From Pantoea alfalfae (GTDB lineage: Bacteria > Pseudomonadota > Gammaproteobacteria > Enterobacterales > Enterobacteriaceae): a stretch of DNA of 64,000 bases. The stretch lies in assembly GCF_019880205.1 (NCBI RefSeq), contig NZ_CP082292.1, forward strand, positions 2,480,001 through 2,544,000, read 5' to 3'. The translations under genes were made by a program, and so were the position numbers. Positions within the stretch are counted from its first letter, which is position 1. Each line of letters starts with the position of its first letter. Shown in pieces: positions 38,677 through 47,499 of this stretch. The notes under the pieces are model-generated. The model had not been told where the DNA came from, ran no database searches, and saw only the letters and a program-made list of their open reading frames with translations.

Positions 38677-39240
38677 ATGAAAAAGTTTTTTTTCGGGCTG
38701 ACTGCCCTGTTGATGGCGCTGCTAATCAGCGGCTGTAATCAACTGACGCAATACACCATCAGCGAACAGGAAGTAAACCAGGCGCTGCAGAAACACAACA
38801 ACTACGAGAAAGATATTGGCGTTTCCGGCCTGGTTAACGCACACATCGTGCTGACCAATCTGACCAGTCAGATTGGTCGCGAAGAACCAGGTAAAGTGAC
38901 GCTCTCCGGTAACGCAAAAATCAACGTCACCTCACTGTTTGGCCCGCAGCAGGCCGATATGCAACTGAAAATGCGTGCTCAGCCGGTTTATAATCAGCAG
39001 CAGGGCGCAATTTATCTGCGCGATCTGGAGATTGTTGACGCCCAGGTGGCCCCGGAAAAAATGGCCTCAATCATGAAGACGCTGACGCCTTATCTGAATC
39101 AGTCGCTGAAAAGCTACTTTGATCAAAAACCCGCCTATGTGCTCAGCGCAGACCGCAGCAAAGGCGAGTCGCTGGCGAAGAAATTTGCCAAAGGACTGGA
39201 AGTGAAGCCTGGCGAACTGGTTATTCCCTTTACGCAGTAA
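38677..39240 (+). CDS. yceB: YceB lipoprotein, DUF1439
   Basis: A 187-residue outer-membrane lipoprotein of unknown role. Signal peptide with lipobox Leu-Ile-Ser-Gly-Cys (Cys20). The mature protein has the lipid-binding-like DUF1439 fold with an Asp-Ala-Gln-Val segment at about 128. Length equals E. coli YceB (186-187). It lies between grxB and pyrC as in E. coli. Confidence 0.92.
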   Translation: MKKFFFGLTALLMALLISGCNQLTQYTISEQEVNQALQKHNNYEKDIGVSGLVNAHIVLTNLTSQIGREEPGKVTLSGNAKINVTSLFGPQQADMQLKMRAQPVYNQQQGAIYLRDLEIVDAQVAPEKMASIMKTLTPYLNQSLKSYFDQKPAYVLSADRSKGESLAKKFAKGLEVKPGELVIPFTQ

Positions 39241-39249
39241 TCCCGATTT

Positions 39250-39270
39250 CCGCGCCCCTGGCGCGGATTT
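39250..39270 (+). terminator. Candidate yceB terminator
   Basis: Stem CCGCGC/GCGCGG with a 5-base loop, then ATTTTCTC, 9 bases after the yceB stop. Confidence 0.6.
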
Positions 39271-39292
39271 TCTCTGGCGGCATAAAAAGCAG

Positions 39293-39308
39293 GTGCAAAC
39301 GGTTGCCT
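39293..39308 (+). promoter_or_regulatory. PurR operator of pyrC
   Basis: GTGCAAACGGTTGCCT matches the PurR consensus (core GCAAACGTTTGC) with a single mismatch in the core. E. coli pyrC is also repressed by PurR from a site in its promoter. It lies about 65 bases before the ATG. Confidence 0.8.
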
Positions 39309-39373
39309 GAATCCTTATGCTTAGACCCCGGCCAAAACACGCCTTTTGTTTCCCTTCTGCCGGAGCTTCACTG

Positions 39374-40417
39374 ATGACAGCACAACCTCAGCAACTTACC
39401 CTGCGTCGCCCTGACGACTGGCATATTCATCTGCGCGACGATGAGATGCTCAACACGGTCCTGCCCTATACCAGCGCGGTGAATGGTCGTGCCATTGTGA
39501 TGCCTAACCTGGTGCCGCCGGTGACCAGCGTGGCAGCAGGTGAAGCGTACCGCGATCGCATCCTGGCGGCGCTGCCCGCCGATCACGCCTTTACGCCGCT
39601 GATGACCTGCTACCTGACCGACTCGCTGGATCCTGATGAGCTTGAGCGCGGTTTCACCGCCGGTCTGTTCACTGCGGCGAAGCTCTATCCGGCGCACGCT
39701 ACCACCAACTCCAGTCATGGCGTGACCAACATCGCGTCCATTGCCCGCGTGCTGGATCGGATGCAGACGCTCGGTATGCCACTGCTGATCCATGGTGAAG
39801 TCACCGATGCGCATGTCGACATTTTTGACCGCGAAGCCCGGTTTATCGAAACGGTTATGGTGCCTCTACGCAGCCAGTTTCCGGCACTGAAAGTGGTGAT
39901 GGAGCACATTACCACTCAGGACGCCGCAGAGTATGTTGCCGCCGCCGATGAGACGCTGGGCGCGACCATTACCCCGCAGCATTTGATGTTTAACCGCAAT
40001 CACATGCTGGTGGGCGGTATTCGTCCTCACCTCTATTGCCTGCCGATTCTTAAACGCAACGTGCATCAGGAAGCATTGCGCAAATTAGTGGCGAGTGGTC
40101 ATCCGCGCGTCTTCCTCGGCACCGACACAGCACCGCATCTGCGTCATCTCAAAGAGGCCAGCTGCGGGTGTGCGGGCGTATTTAATGCGCCGACGTCGTT
40201 GCCCGCCTACGCCACCGTTTTTGAAGAGCTGAACGCGCTGGAACATTTTGAAGCGTTCTGTTCTGAAAATGGCCCGCGTTTTTACGGTCTGCCACTGAAT
40301 GAGGGGACGATCACGCTGGTGCGTGAGCCGTGGCAGGTACCAGAGTCAATTGCGCTTGGCAGCCACTCACTGGTGCCGTTCCTGGCCGGTGAAACGCTGA
40401 ACTGGCGCATCGCATAA
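39374..40417 (+). CDS. pyrC: Dihydroorotase
   Basis: A 347-residue zinc enzyme of pyrimidine synthesis that cyclises carbamoyl-aspartate. The start at 39374 gives Met-Thr-Ala-Gln-Pro; a longer frame from 39317 would include the operator region. Zinc ligands are visible in Asp-Trp-His-Ile-His-Leu-Arg (about 13-19) and the carboxylated lysine in Lys-Leu-Tyr-Pro (about 103), with His in Ile-His-Gly-Glu-Val (about 140). Length matches E. coli PyrC (348). Confidence 0.96.
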   Translation: MTAQPQQLTLRRPDDWHIHLRDDEMLNTVLPYTSAVNGRAIVMPNLVPPVTSVAAGEAYRDRILAALPADHAFTPLMTCYLTDSLDPDELERGFTAGLFTAAKLYPAHATTNSSHGVTNIASIARVLDRMQTLGMPLLIHGEVTDAHVDIFDREARFIETVMVPLRSQFPALKVVMEHITTQDAAEYVAAADETLGATITPQHLMFNRNHMLVGGIRPHLYCLPILKRNVHQEALRKLVASGHPRVFLGTDTAPHLRHLKEASCGCAGVFNAPTSLPAYATVFEELNALEHFEAFCSENGPRFYGLPLNEGTITLVREPWQVPESIALGSHSLVPFLAGETLNWRIA

Positions 40418-40443
40418 TTTTGCTTGCCTCCGGCTCATTGATA

Positions 40444-40459
40444 CTGTAAATATATACAG
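40444..40459 (+). promoter_or_regulatory. LexA (SOS) box of dinI
   Basis: CTGT-AAATATAT-ACAG is a perfect LexA half-site pair with an A/T-rich spacer, 20 bases before the dinI ATG. Confidence 0.95.
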
Positions 40460-40479
40460 CATCTTAACCAGAGGCTATT

Positions 40480-40725
40480 ATGCGCGTTGAAATTACCGTA
40501 TCCAATACCCGACCTCTTCCTGCTGGCGCGATTGAAGCGTTAAGCGATGAATTATCGCGCCGCATCGACGAACAGTTCCCTGACTCGACCAATCACGTCA
40601 AGGTACGTTACGCCAGTGCCAACAATCTCAGCGTGCTGGGCGGTGGAAAAGAGACGCGCGACCAGATCAGCGAAATCCTGCAGCAGACGTGGGAAAGCGC
40701 TGACGACTGGTTCATTACTGATTAA
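40480..40725 (+). CDS. dinI: DNA damage-inducible protein DinI
   Basis: An 81-residue acidic protein that binds and stabilises RecA filaments and tunes UmuD cleavage. The sequence begins Met-Arg-Val-Glu-Ile-Thr-Val and has the acidic C-terminal helix (Ile-Leu-Gln-Gln-Thr-Trp-Glu-Ser-Ala-Asp-Asp-Trp). Length equals E. coli DinI. The SOS box directly upstream supports DNA-damage induction. Confidence 0.96.
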   Translation: MRVEITVSNTRPLPAGAIEALSDELSRRIDEQFPDSTNHVKVRYASANNLSVLGGGKETRDQISEILQQTWESADDWFITD

Positions 40726-40743
40726 CCGCCACTGTGCTTTTTT

Positions 40744-40768
40744 CCGGGTGTCGCCACCCGGTTTTTTT
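40744..40768 (+). terminator. dinI terminator
   Basis: Stem CCGGGTG/CACCCGG with TCGC loop, followed by seven T residues. Confidence 0.92.
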
Positions 40769-40869
40769 ATCTTTTCTCCCCTCTCGCACTTCCCCCTCTC
40801 TGCATCTAGACTCTTAATGATCAATGCCCTATCCTTGCGCTCGTCACGCATAACAGGAGGTGCGACACC

Positions 40870-41142
40870 ATGACTACTGATAAACCGGAAGAGGCGATGA
40901 CCTTTGGTGAGTTGTTAGCACTGATTGGTGATCAGAAGCGTCGTTTAACGGTGCTGGAAAATGCCTTTTCCAGTCTGATTTTCTGTCTTGACGATCGTGC
41001 CAGTCAGTTGCTGGTGCACAATCTGTCGCTGGAAGCCCAAAATCAAAACCATGATGAGCAGCTCCAGCAGCACTTTGCCCGTCTTGCAGAAACACTGCAA
41101 AAACGTGGCGGTGGCATCGTGCCGGAAACCCCGACACTTTAA
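40870..41142 (+). CDS. Unrecognised 90-residue helical protein
   Basis: A small protein with an excellent ribosome binding site (AGGAGGTGCGACACC before ATG). It is mostly helical: a Leu-rich segment (Glu-Leu-Leu-Ala-Leu-Ile-Gly) at about 14-20, a core at 25-50 and a Gln/His-rich C-terminal helix. It stands between dinI and bssS, where E. coli has no gene I recall. Spacing of Glu-Leu-Leu, Leu-Glu and Leu-Ile faintly recalls the anti-adapter IraP (a RssB antagonist that stabilises sigma-S), but similarity is too weak to name it. A strong terminator follows. Confidence 0.75.
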   Translation: MTTDKPEEAMTFGELLALIGDQKRRLTVLENAFSSLIFCLDDRASQLLVHNLSLEAQNQNHDEQLQQHFARLAETLQKRGGGIVPETPTL

Positions 41143-41189
41143 GCCCGCTCACGTGGCTAACCCGCTTTTATATGCCCATTGAACAGTGA

Positions 41190-41222
41190 TAAAAATGCCT
41201 GCCCGTCAGGCATTTTATTTTT
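41190..41222 (+). terminator. Terminator after the 90-residue gene
   Basis: Perfect 10-bp stem AAAATGCCTG/CAGGCATTTT with loop CCCGT, then ATTTTT. Confidence 0.9.
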
Positions 41223-41386
41223 CAACGCCCTCCTTTCAAACGCAAATATTCTATGAGAAGCTGGTTCACGGCATTTTTTAAACAGTGATACCCAGGTTTA
41301 CTGTTATAATTGTTCCGCTATCGCAATAAAAAAGCCGCATTGAACCTCATCATGCACTTCGTTTAACGAGTAATAAGGAGGTTATA

Positions 41387-41641
41387 ATGGACAGAAGAAA
41401 AGACGTTATCCAGACCCATCCTCTGGTGGGCTGGGACATCAGTACCGTTGATAGCTATGATGCCATGATGATCCGCCTGCACTCGCTGTCGTCGCAGGAT
41501 CAAAAAGAAGAAGAAGCGGATGTTGGCCCGACCTACTGGCTGACAACGGATGTGGCAAGGCAGTTTATCTCGATCCTCGAAGCGGGCATCGCCAAGATAG
41601 AATCAGCTGAGCAACCAGAACGACTTCTTAATAAGCATTAA
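41387..41641 (+). CDS. bssS: Biofilm regulator BssS
   Basis: An 84-residue small protein that in E. coli affects biofilm formation, indole transport and AI-2 signalling. Conserved blocks Val-Ile-Gln-Thr-His-Pro-Leu-Val-Gly-Trp-Asp-Ile-Ser-Thr-Val-Asp and Leu-Thr-Thr-Asp-Val-Ala-Arg-Gln-Phe-Ile-Ser-Ile-Leu-Glu-Ala-Gly are nearly identical to E. coli BssS (84 residues). AAGGAGG precedes the start. Confidence 0.94.
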   Translation: MDRRKDVIQTHPLVGWDISTVDSYDAMMIRLHSLSSQDQKEEEADVGPTYWLTTDVARQFISILEAGIAKIESAEQPERLLNKH

Positions 41642-41658
41642 TTTCTGCCGCATCAAAG

Positions 41659-41684
41659 AGGCGCCCTCAGGGGTGCCTTTTTCG
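41659..41684 (+). terminator. bssS terminator
   Basis: Stem AGGCGCCC/GGGTGCCT (one wobble pair) with TCAG loop and TTTTTC tail, 18 bases after the stop. Confidence 0.85.
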
Positions 41685-41735
41685 TTTCTGTTTCTGGTAT
41701 GCTTTTGATTATCTGACTCTTAGAGTGTCGTTATC

Positions 41736-42848
41736 ATGATTTATGATCTTATCGTCGTCGGCAGTGGTTCAGTGGGCGCGGCGGCTGGCTACTATGCTAC
41801 CCAGGCAGGTTTATCGGTATTAATGATTGACAGCGCCCATCCTCCTCACAATCAGGGAACGCATCATGGTGAGAGCCGGCTGATTCGTCACGCCTATGGT
41901 GAAGGCGAACATTATGTTCCGCTGGTTCTGCGGGCGCAGACGCTGTGGGATGAGCTGGAACAGCGCGCCGGTGAGCGCATCATGCATCGCAGCGGCGTAC
42001 TTAACCTTGCTCCTGACCACTCCCCCTTTATCCGGAACGTTATCGACAGTGCGACCCGCTGGCAGCTCAATATCGAGGTGATGCAGCCTGATGAAGTGCG
42101 AAAGCGCTGGCCGCAAATCAACGTGCCAGAGGGTTATCTGGGCATATTTGAGCCGCAGTCCGGCTTTCTGAAATGTGAACAGGCGGTTCGCAGCTGGATC
42201 CAGCTGGCGGAACAGGCGGGCTGTGCGCAGCTGTTTAACTGCCCGGTCTCTGAGATTGGTCGTGATGGCGACCTGCAGCAGGTCACCACCCTGGATGGTA
42301 TCTATCGGGGACGCAAAATGCTGATAAGCGCTGGAACCTGGGTCGGCAAATTAATTCCTGGCCTGCCGGTCGCCCCTACCCGCAAGGTATTTGCCTGGTA
42401 TCAGGCAGATGGCCGCTACAGCGAGAATAATCAGTTCCCCGGCTTTACGGTTGAGATGGCAGATGGCAGCCAGTTTTACGGCTTCCCGGCGGACAACAAC
42501 GCACTGAAGGTAGGTCGCCATGATGGCGGTCAGCTGATGCAGCAGCCTGAAGATCGTAAACCTTTTGGCACGGTAGCGGCGGACGGCAGTGAGGCCTTTG
42601 GTTTTCTCCGTCAGTTTTTACCTGGTGTCGGCGTCTGTCTGCATGGCGAAGCCTGCAGCTACGATTTCAGTCCGGACGAAGACTTTATTATCGATACCCT
42701 GCCGGGTGAACCCGACCGCATGGTCATCACCGGACTCAGCGGACATGGGTTTAAATTTGCCAGCGTTTTAGGCGAGCTTGCTGCGGAATTCGCACAGCAA
42801 AAACCGTTCTCCTTTGATTTGTCCCGCTTCCGCCTCTCGCGTTTCTGA
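41736..42848 (+). CDS. solA: N-methyl-L-tryptophan oxidase
   Basis: A 370-residue flavoenzyme of the monomeric sarcosine oxidase family that demethylates N-methyl amino acids. N-terminal FAD motif Val-Gly-Ser-Gly-Ser-Val-Gly-Ala-Ala; the covalent flavin cysteine is probably Cys307 in Glu-Ala-Cys-Ser-Tyr-Asp. The C-terminal Gly-Leu-Ser-Gly-His-Gly-Phe-Lys is conserved. Length equals E. coli MTOX (372) within two residues. Confidence 0.94.
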   Translation: MIYDLIVVGSGSVGAAAGYYATQAGLSVLMIDSAHPPHNQGTHHGESRLIRHAYGEGEHYVPLVLRAQTLWDELEQRAGERIMHRSGVLNLAPDHSPFIRNVIDSATRWQLNIEVMQPDEVRKRWPQINVPEGYLGIFEPQSGFLKCEQAVRSWIQLAEQAGCAQLFNCPVSEIGRDGDLQQVTTLDGIYRGRKMLISAGTWVGKLIPGLPVAPTRKVFAWYQADGRYSENNQFPGFTVEMADGSQFYGFPADNNALKVGRHDGGQLMQQPEDRKPFGTVAADGSEAFGFLRQFLPGVGVCLHGEACSYDFSPDEDFIIDTLPGEPDRMVITGLSGHGFKFASVLGELAAEFAQQKPFSFDLSRFRLSRF

Positions 42849-42858
42849 CTCTGATAAC

Positions 42859-42883
42859 GGGTGGCATCAGTCTGATGCCACCC
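42859..42883. terminator. Hairpin after solA
   Basis: Perfect 11-bp stem GGGTGGCATCA/TGATGCCACCC with a 3-base loop, 10 bases after the solA stop. It lacks a T run, so it may stabilise the 3' end rather than terminate. Confidence 0.6.
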
Positions 42884-43095
42884 GGCTGACATAATCTGAC
42901 GAAAACTGAATTTTCCTGACATAATGATAGTGTTTATTTCGCCCATATGGTTAATTGCCGCCATTTAACGTTGACGACTCTCCCGCCAGAAATATCTCAT
43001 TCAGTAATATTGCTCATCTCGCTGCAGTTTTATTCAACCTTTTCATCTTGGAAATTAAAATTTATAGAAGCGTAAGGACGATTGCTTTTATATTT

Positions 43096-43146
43096 CATAA
43101 TGTGGATGCTTATTTCAGATTATTTCTTTATGAAACCCACATTATG
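43096..43146 (+). promoter_or_regulatory. Inverted repeat covering the yceJ start codon
   Basis: CATAATGTGG (43096-43105) is exactly complementary to CCACATTATG (43137-43146), the second copy ending with the assigned ATG of yceJ (43144). An overlapping arm pair TTTCATA (43093-43099) and TATGAAA (43129-43135) gives an alternative fold. No ribosome binding site is seen in front of the ATG. The stem could hide the start codon. Confidence 0.5.
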
Positions 43147-43719
43147 TTATTACGTAATACACCCCATCAGTTTGGATTGGTTGCTGTGCTACTGCACTGG
43201 TCAATGGCGCTGGCGATTTATGCCATGTTTGCGCTAGGACTCTGGATGGTTGGTCTTGGCTATTACGATAGCTGGTATCACGACGCGCCGGAAATCCATA
43301 AAAGTATTGGCGTCATTCTGTTGCTGACGCTGATCATTCGCCTGCTATGGCGCGTTATTTCCCCACCGCCAAAGCCGCTGAGCAGCTATTCCCCGCTGGT
43401 GCGCATCAGTTCAGTAGTGGCGCACCTGCTCCTTTATACCCTGCTGCTGGCCATTCTGATCAGTGGCTATCTGATCTCCACCGCCGATGGCAAGCCCATC
43501 TCCGTATTTAACTGGTTTACGCTGCCCGCGCTGTTCAGCGGCGCAGGCGAACAGGCAGACCTGGCAGGCGACATTCATCTCTGGCTGGCCTGGACGGTTG
43601 TGGTCCTGTCGGTACTGCATGGTCTGGCTGCGCTAAAGCATCACGTTATCGATCGCGATATCACCCTAAAACGGATGTCAGGTTTACGTCTCCCCTTCCC
43701 CTCTGAAAAGGATAAATAA
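43144..43719 (+). CDS. yceJ: Cytochrome b561 family protein YceJ
   Basis: A 191-residue di-haem membrane protein with four spans. Haem ligand histidines are visible in Leu-Leu-His-Trp (about 18), His-Lys-Ser (about 53), near 152 and in Val-Leu-His-Gly-Leu near 159-163, next to His-His. The start at 43144 gives Met-Leu-Leu-Arg-Asn-Thr-Pro, as in the homologue; 63 codons of open frame upstream are AT-rich and unlike any domain. yceI starts 2 bases later, so the pair is coupled. Confidence 0.9.
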   Translation: MLLRNTPHQFGLVAVLLHWSMALAIYAMFALGLWMVGLGYYDSWYHDAPEIHKSIGVILLLTLIIRLLWRVISPPPKPLSSYSPLVRISSVVAHLLLYTLLLAILISGYLISTADGKPISVFNWFTLPALFSGAGEQADLAGDIHLWLAWTVVVLSVLHGLAALKHHVIDRDITLKRMSGLRLPFPSEKDK

Positions 43720-43720
43720 T

Positions 43721-44296
43721 ATGTTTAAGAAGACCCTGCTGGCGATGACCGGTGCCAGCCTGCTGCTCGGCTCAATGACTGCGGGTGCCGCAGACTATAA
43801 GATTGATAAAGAGGGCCAGCACGCCTTTATCCAGTTCCGCATTCAGCACCTGGGTTACAGCTGGCTCTACGGCACCTTCAAAGATTTTGACGGCAGCTTC
43901 ACCTTCGATGAGAAGAACCCGGCAGCAGATAAAGTTGACGTGACCATTAACACCAGCAGCGTCGATACCAATCACGCGGAACGTGACAAGCACCTGCGTA
44001 GCGCTGACTTCCTGAACAGCAGCAAAAACCCGCAGGCCACCTTCAAATCCACAGCAGTAAAGAAAGAGGGTGATGAGCTGATGATTACCGGCGATCTCAC
44101 GCTGAATGGCGTGACTAAGCCGGTGACGCTGGAGGCGAAAATGCTGGGTGAAGGCAAAGACCCGTGGGGCGGCTACCGCGCTGGCTTTGAAGCCGAAGGC
44201 GAAATTACACTGAAAGATTTTAACATTACCAAAGATCTGGGGCCAGCTTCGCAGAAGGTGGAGCTGATGATCTCGGTTGAAGGTGTGCGCCAGTAA
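43721..44296 (+). CDS. yceI: YceI periplasmic lipid-binding-like protein
   Basis: A 191-residue protein of the YceI family, a lipocalin-like barrel that binds polyisoprenoids in relatives. Signal peptide cleaved after Ala-Gly-Ala-Ala near residue 23. Conserved block [12 protein letters not shown] at the mature start. Length equals E. coli YceI (191). It is coupled to the cytochrome b561 gene. Confidence 0.95.
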   Translation: MFKKTLLAMTGASLLLGSMTAGAADYKIDKEGQHAFIQFRIQHLGYSWLYGTFKDFDGSFTFDEKNPAADKVDVTINTSSVDTNHAERDKHLRSADFLNSSKNPQATFKSTAVKKEGDELMITGDLTLNGVTKPVTLEAKMLGEGKDPWGGYRAGFEAEGEITLKDFNITKDLGPASQKVELMISVEGVRQ

Positions 44297-44304
44297 CACA
44301 GCAA

Positions 44305-44330
44305 GCCGCCTGAAGCTGACTTCAGGCGGC
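44305..44330. terminator. Hairpin between convergent yceI and trhO
   Basis: Perfect 11-bp stem GCCGCCTGAAG/CTTCAGGCGGC with a CTGA loop, lying between the two stop codons. No long T run on either side. Confidence 0.65.
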
Positions 44331-44335
44331 CACGA

Positions 44336-45385
44336 TTATTTCTTCACTGGTGACGGAATGGTCATGTTTAACAGGCCACGCGACTTGTTAAAGATCTTGT
44401 TGCCATTCTCGCGTCCAGCCCGACGAGCGCGCTGCTCCTCCGGTGAGAGTTTCGCCTCTTCCTGACAGATCGGGCTACAGCAGTTCTCAAATTTCTCTGC
44501 GCAGCTTTTGCACTGGATAAACAGCAGATGACAGCCGTCATTGACGCAATTGACATGGGTATCACAGGGCTCGCCGCACTGATGACAGTTCGATAGCACG
44601 TCGTCAGAGATCCGTTCACCCATCCGCTCATCAAACACAAAATTTTTGCCTTTGAAGCGAACCGGTAATCCCTGTTCACGGGCGCGCCGGGCATACTCGA
44701 TGATACCGCCTTCAATGTGGTAAACATCCTCGAAGCCGTTATGCCGCATCCAGGCGCTCGCCTTTTCACAGCGGATCCCGCCGGTGCAGTACATTACGAT
44801 CTTTTTGTCTTTCTGATCCTGCAGCATATCAACCGCCATCGGCAGCTGATCGCGGAAGGTGTCAGCAGGCACTTCCAGCGCATTATCGAAGCGGCCCACT
44901 TCATATTCATAGTGGTTACGCATATCAACGAACAGGGCATCAGGATCGTCCAGCATGGCGTTAACCTCGGCCGCTTTCAGATACTGACCTACGTCGCTGG
45001 CATCAAAACTGGCGTCATCGATACCGTCCGCAACAATGCGATCGCGCACTTTAAGGCGCAATACCCAGAATGATTTTCCATCATCATCCAGCGCAATATT
45101 CATTCGCAGGTTGTTCAGCGCCGGATCAAAGCCATACAGCCACTCTTTCATCTTTTCATACTGGCTGGCGGGCACGCTGATCTGTGCATTAATACCTTCG
45201 TGCGCGACATAGACGCGGCCAAAGACCTTGAGTGACGTCAGGCCAAGGTAGAGCGCATCGCGGAAAGCTTTAGGGTCGGCAATCTGGAAATATTTATAAA
45301 AAGAGACTGTGGTGCGCGGCTCAGTTTCAGCCAGCATGCGCGCCTTCAGCTCTTTATTGGAAACGAGGTTATGTAACACTGGCAT
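44336..45385 (-). CDS. trhO: tRNA uridine(34) hydroxylase TrhO (rhodanese-like)
   Basis: A 349-residue enzyme of the YceA family that hydroxylates uridine 34 in some tRNAs using oxygen. The start at 45385 (Met-Pro-Val-Leu-His-Asn) follows AGGAAAGAAC; the frame is open to 45454 without support. A rhodanese domain lies at about 140-240 with the active-site loop Cys-Thr-Gly-Gly-Ile-Arg-Cys (about 200-206). A Cys-rich C-terminal part (Cys-His-Gln-Cys and more) probably binds metal. Length equals E. coli YceA (350). Confidence 0.94.
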   Translation of the reverse strand: MPVLHNLVSNKELKARMLAETEPRTTVSFYKYFQIADPKAFRDALYLGLTSLKVFGRVYVAHEGINAQISVPASQYEKMKEWLYGFDPALNNLRMNIALDDDGKSFWVLRLKVRDRIVADGIDDASFDASDVGQYLKAAEVNAMLDDPDALFVDMRNHYEYEVGRFDNALEVPADTFRDQLPMAVDMLQDQKDKKIVMYCTGGIRCEKASAWMRHNGFEDVYHIEGGIIEYARRAREQGLPVRFKGKNFVFDERMGERISDDVLSNCHQCGEPCDTHVNCVNDGCHLLFIQCKSCAEKFENCCSPICQEEAKLSPEEQRARRAGRENGNKIFNKSRGLLNMTIPSPVKK

Positions 45386-45638
45386 GGTGTTCTTTCCTGT
45401 TATCAATAGGAGAAATTTAGCGGGCACATGATACCTGATTTCACCGGGATGCAAAGACCAGTCTCGGAATCAGGCGCGGGTTGCTGTTTTTTCCGGCACT
45501 ATCTGGCTATTTAACAGCAGCCTGCAGTCGTCCGTTCTGTCAGTGATATTTATACGCACGATAAAAACTGGCACAATGGCGTAAATCAATGAGATATCAG
45601 CACTGCATGGTGCGCGACGCAGGAAAATTAATCTTCAC

Positions 45639-46562
45639 ATGACTCAGTTGCCTCAGTTTTCACGAGAACTGCTTCACCCGCGCTATTGGCTGACCTGGCT
45701 GGGTGTCGCTTCTCTTTATCTTTTGGTGCTACTTCCTTATCCCCTGCTTTATGTGCTCGGCTGCAATATTGGTCGTATTGGGATGCGTTTTATGACGCGA
45801 CGCGTCAGTATCGCCCGACGTAATCTGGAATTAACATTTCCTGATATGCCGGTTAACGAACGCGAAGCGATGGTTAAGCACAATTTTGAATCAGTCGGTA
45901 TGGGATTGATTGAGACCGGTATGGCGTGGTTCTGGCCAGACTGGCGCATCAACAAATGGCATAAGCCTTCGGGTCTGGAGCATATCCAGCAGGCGCGAGA
46001 TAGTCAGCGTGGCGTGCTGCTCATCGGCATGCACTTTCTGACGCTGGAGATTGGTGCACGCATGTTTGGCATCCATAATCCTGGCATTGGTGTCTATCGC
46101 CCCAATGACAATAAACTGATCGACTGGCTGCAGGTAAAAGGCCGGATGCGGTCAAATAAAAGCATGATCGACCGTAAAGATCTCAAAGGCATGATCCGCG
46201 CACTGAAGCACGGTGACATCATCTGGTACGCACCCGATCATGATTATGGCCCGCGTAGCAGCGTCTTTGTGCCCTTTTTCGCTGTAGAAAAAGCAGCCAC
46301 GACAGTGGGCACGCATCTGCTGATCCGCACCGGTAAACCGGCAGTTATCCCCTTTGTGCCGCGTCGTCTGCCCGACGGCCGTGGTTATGAACTGATGATA
46401 CTGCCTGACATCAGCGCCGAATTTACGCTGGAAAGCGATGAAGTGACCGCCGCCAGGATGAATAAAGTGGTCGAAGAGGGCGTCCTGCTGGCTCCCGAAC
46501 AGTACATGTGGCTCCACCGCCGCTTTAAAACACGCCCTGAAGGCGAGCCTTCACGTTATTAA
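45639..46562 (+). CDS. lpxL: Lipid A lauroyl acyltransferase LpxL
   Basis: A 307-residue inner-membrane enzyme that adds laurate to Kdo2-lipid IVA. One N-terminal membrane segment (about 15-38); the family His-x4-acidic motif is seen as His-Phe-Leu-Thr-Leu-Glu (about 132-137). The C-terminal [14 protein letters not shown] is nearly invariant. Length equals E. coli LpxL (306). Confidence 0.96.
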   Translation: MTQLPQFSRELLHPRYWLTWLGVASLYLLVLLPYPLLYVLGCNIGRIGMRFMTRRVSIARRNLELTFPDMPVNEREAMVKHNFESVGMGLIETGMAWFWPDWRINKWHKPSGLEHIQQARDSQRGVLLIGMHFLTLEIGARMFGIHNPGIGVYRPNDNKLIDWLQVKGRMRSNKSMIDRKDLKGMIRALKHGDIIWYAPDHDYGPRSSVFVPFFAVEKAATTVGTHLLIRTGKPAVIPFVPRRLPDGRGYELMILPDISAEFTLESDEVTAARMNKVVEEGVLLAPEQYMWLHRRFKTRPEGEPSRY

Positions 46563-46568
46563 TCAGTT

Positions 46569-46604
46569 CGCGCTAAATGTTCACCTGACATTTAGCGCGT
46601 TTTT
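46569..46604 (+). terminator. lpxL terminator
   Basis: Perfect 12-bp stem CGCGCTAAATGT/ACATTTAGCGCG with a 7-base loop and TTTTT tail. Confidence 0.93.
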
Positions 46605-47102
46605 GACCCGACATCCTGCTAAATAAATCAGTCACTCAGCACAGAAGAATCCTTTCAGCCATATTTCAGGGCCAGCGAGGAGTATGGGACTATAACCGGA
46701 ATATAATTTCTTTCTGTTTACCGTTAAAATCGCTAACCAATTAATTCACCGCAAAGCGCTGCACGCTCACTTTAGCTTTTTATTAATTAATATTGCAGCG
46801 ATCTCTGTTTAGTTTTATTTGGCGCTATTTATTCCGCATGCCAGGCCTAATCCTATTTAGCCGGCCTTAATGATATCTCTGCGCTTATGAATCGATAAAA
46901 ATTAACTGATTTTACAATCAATTACTCAGTAAATCTGGCTTATATTCCATTTTTTATTTTTTTAACATACTGATAGATCGTTATGGAATTTGAAGTCGTT
47001 TGTGATTATCGGTAATTTCATTTGTAACAGTCAGACCTTTAACAGACCTGGCCAAAACTATAAAAAAGACAATACACAGCAACCTCTAACGGGACAGATT
47101 AT
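46605..47102. other. AT-rich 500-base gap at the mdtG position
   Basis: E. coli carries the transporter gene mdtG between lpxL and msyB; here a gene-free, markedly AT-rich stretch stands instead. It has several TATAAT-like hexamers (for example ACTATAAAAAAG near 47056-47067) but no convincing -35 partner, and no frame that looks like a gene remnant. The last 100 bases must contain the promoter of the next small gene. Confidence 0.6.
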
Positions 47103-47369
47103 ATGAACAAAGGTCTCTACTATTACGTTACTATCGGCACCGATCAGGACAATTATCATTTTCTCCATCGAAAGGGGTGCAAACGCTTGCCTGATAAAGA
47201 CGAGCTGATATTTATCGGCACATTATATAATCTGAGTCAGGCACTTTCGATCGCCAGAATTAATTTTAAGAAAGTGAAGCCCTGTATAAAATGTTGTATC
47301 CGCTACTCAGCACCGGTGATTCATGAGTCTGTTCAACCCGTCCTGCACTTTCCGCAAAAGATGATCTGA
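47103..47369 (+). CDS. Small Cys/His-rich protein, possible Ada-type metal-binding fold
   Basis: An 88-residue basic protein I do not recognise by name. The arrangement His-Arg-Lys-Gly-Cys-Lys-Arg-Leu-Pro (about 23-31), a hydrophobic strand (Phe-Ile-Gly-Thr-Leu), a helix (Leu-Ser-Gln-Ala-Leu-Ser-Ile-Ala) and then Val-Lys-Pro-Cys-Ile-Lys-Cys-Cys (about 58-65) follows the pattern 'HxxGC ... ALxxG/AxxPCxxC'. That pattern is typical of the small zinc fold seen in Ada and at the ends of some nucleases. It could bind zinc and perhaps nucleic acid. It is preceded by a weak ribosome binding site and the AT-rich gap, which suggests acquisition. Confidence 0.65.
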   Translation: MNKGLYYYVTIGTDQDNYHFLHRKGCKRLPDKDELIFIGTLYNLSQALSIARINFKKVKPCIKCCIRYSAPVIHESVQPVLHFPQKMI

Positions 47370-47499
47370 TCCTGGCTGGCGGAAAATGGCTTATTTCCCG
47401 CCAGTTGCACCGCCCTGCCCTTTCCCTCCCTCAGATTTCGTCTATCCTTCACTGAAATCAAAACAATCCGTAGTTAATGAACCCGTAAGGAGAAGAGCG

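Noticed and set aside
42955..43143. 63-codon N-terminal extension of yceJ
   Set aside because: AT-rich, unlike the cytochrome b561 domain, and relatives start at the equivalent of 43144.
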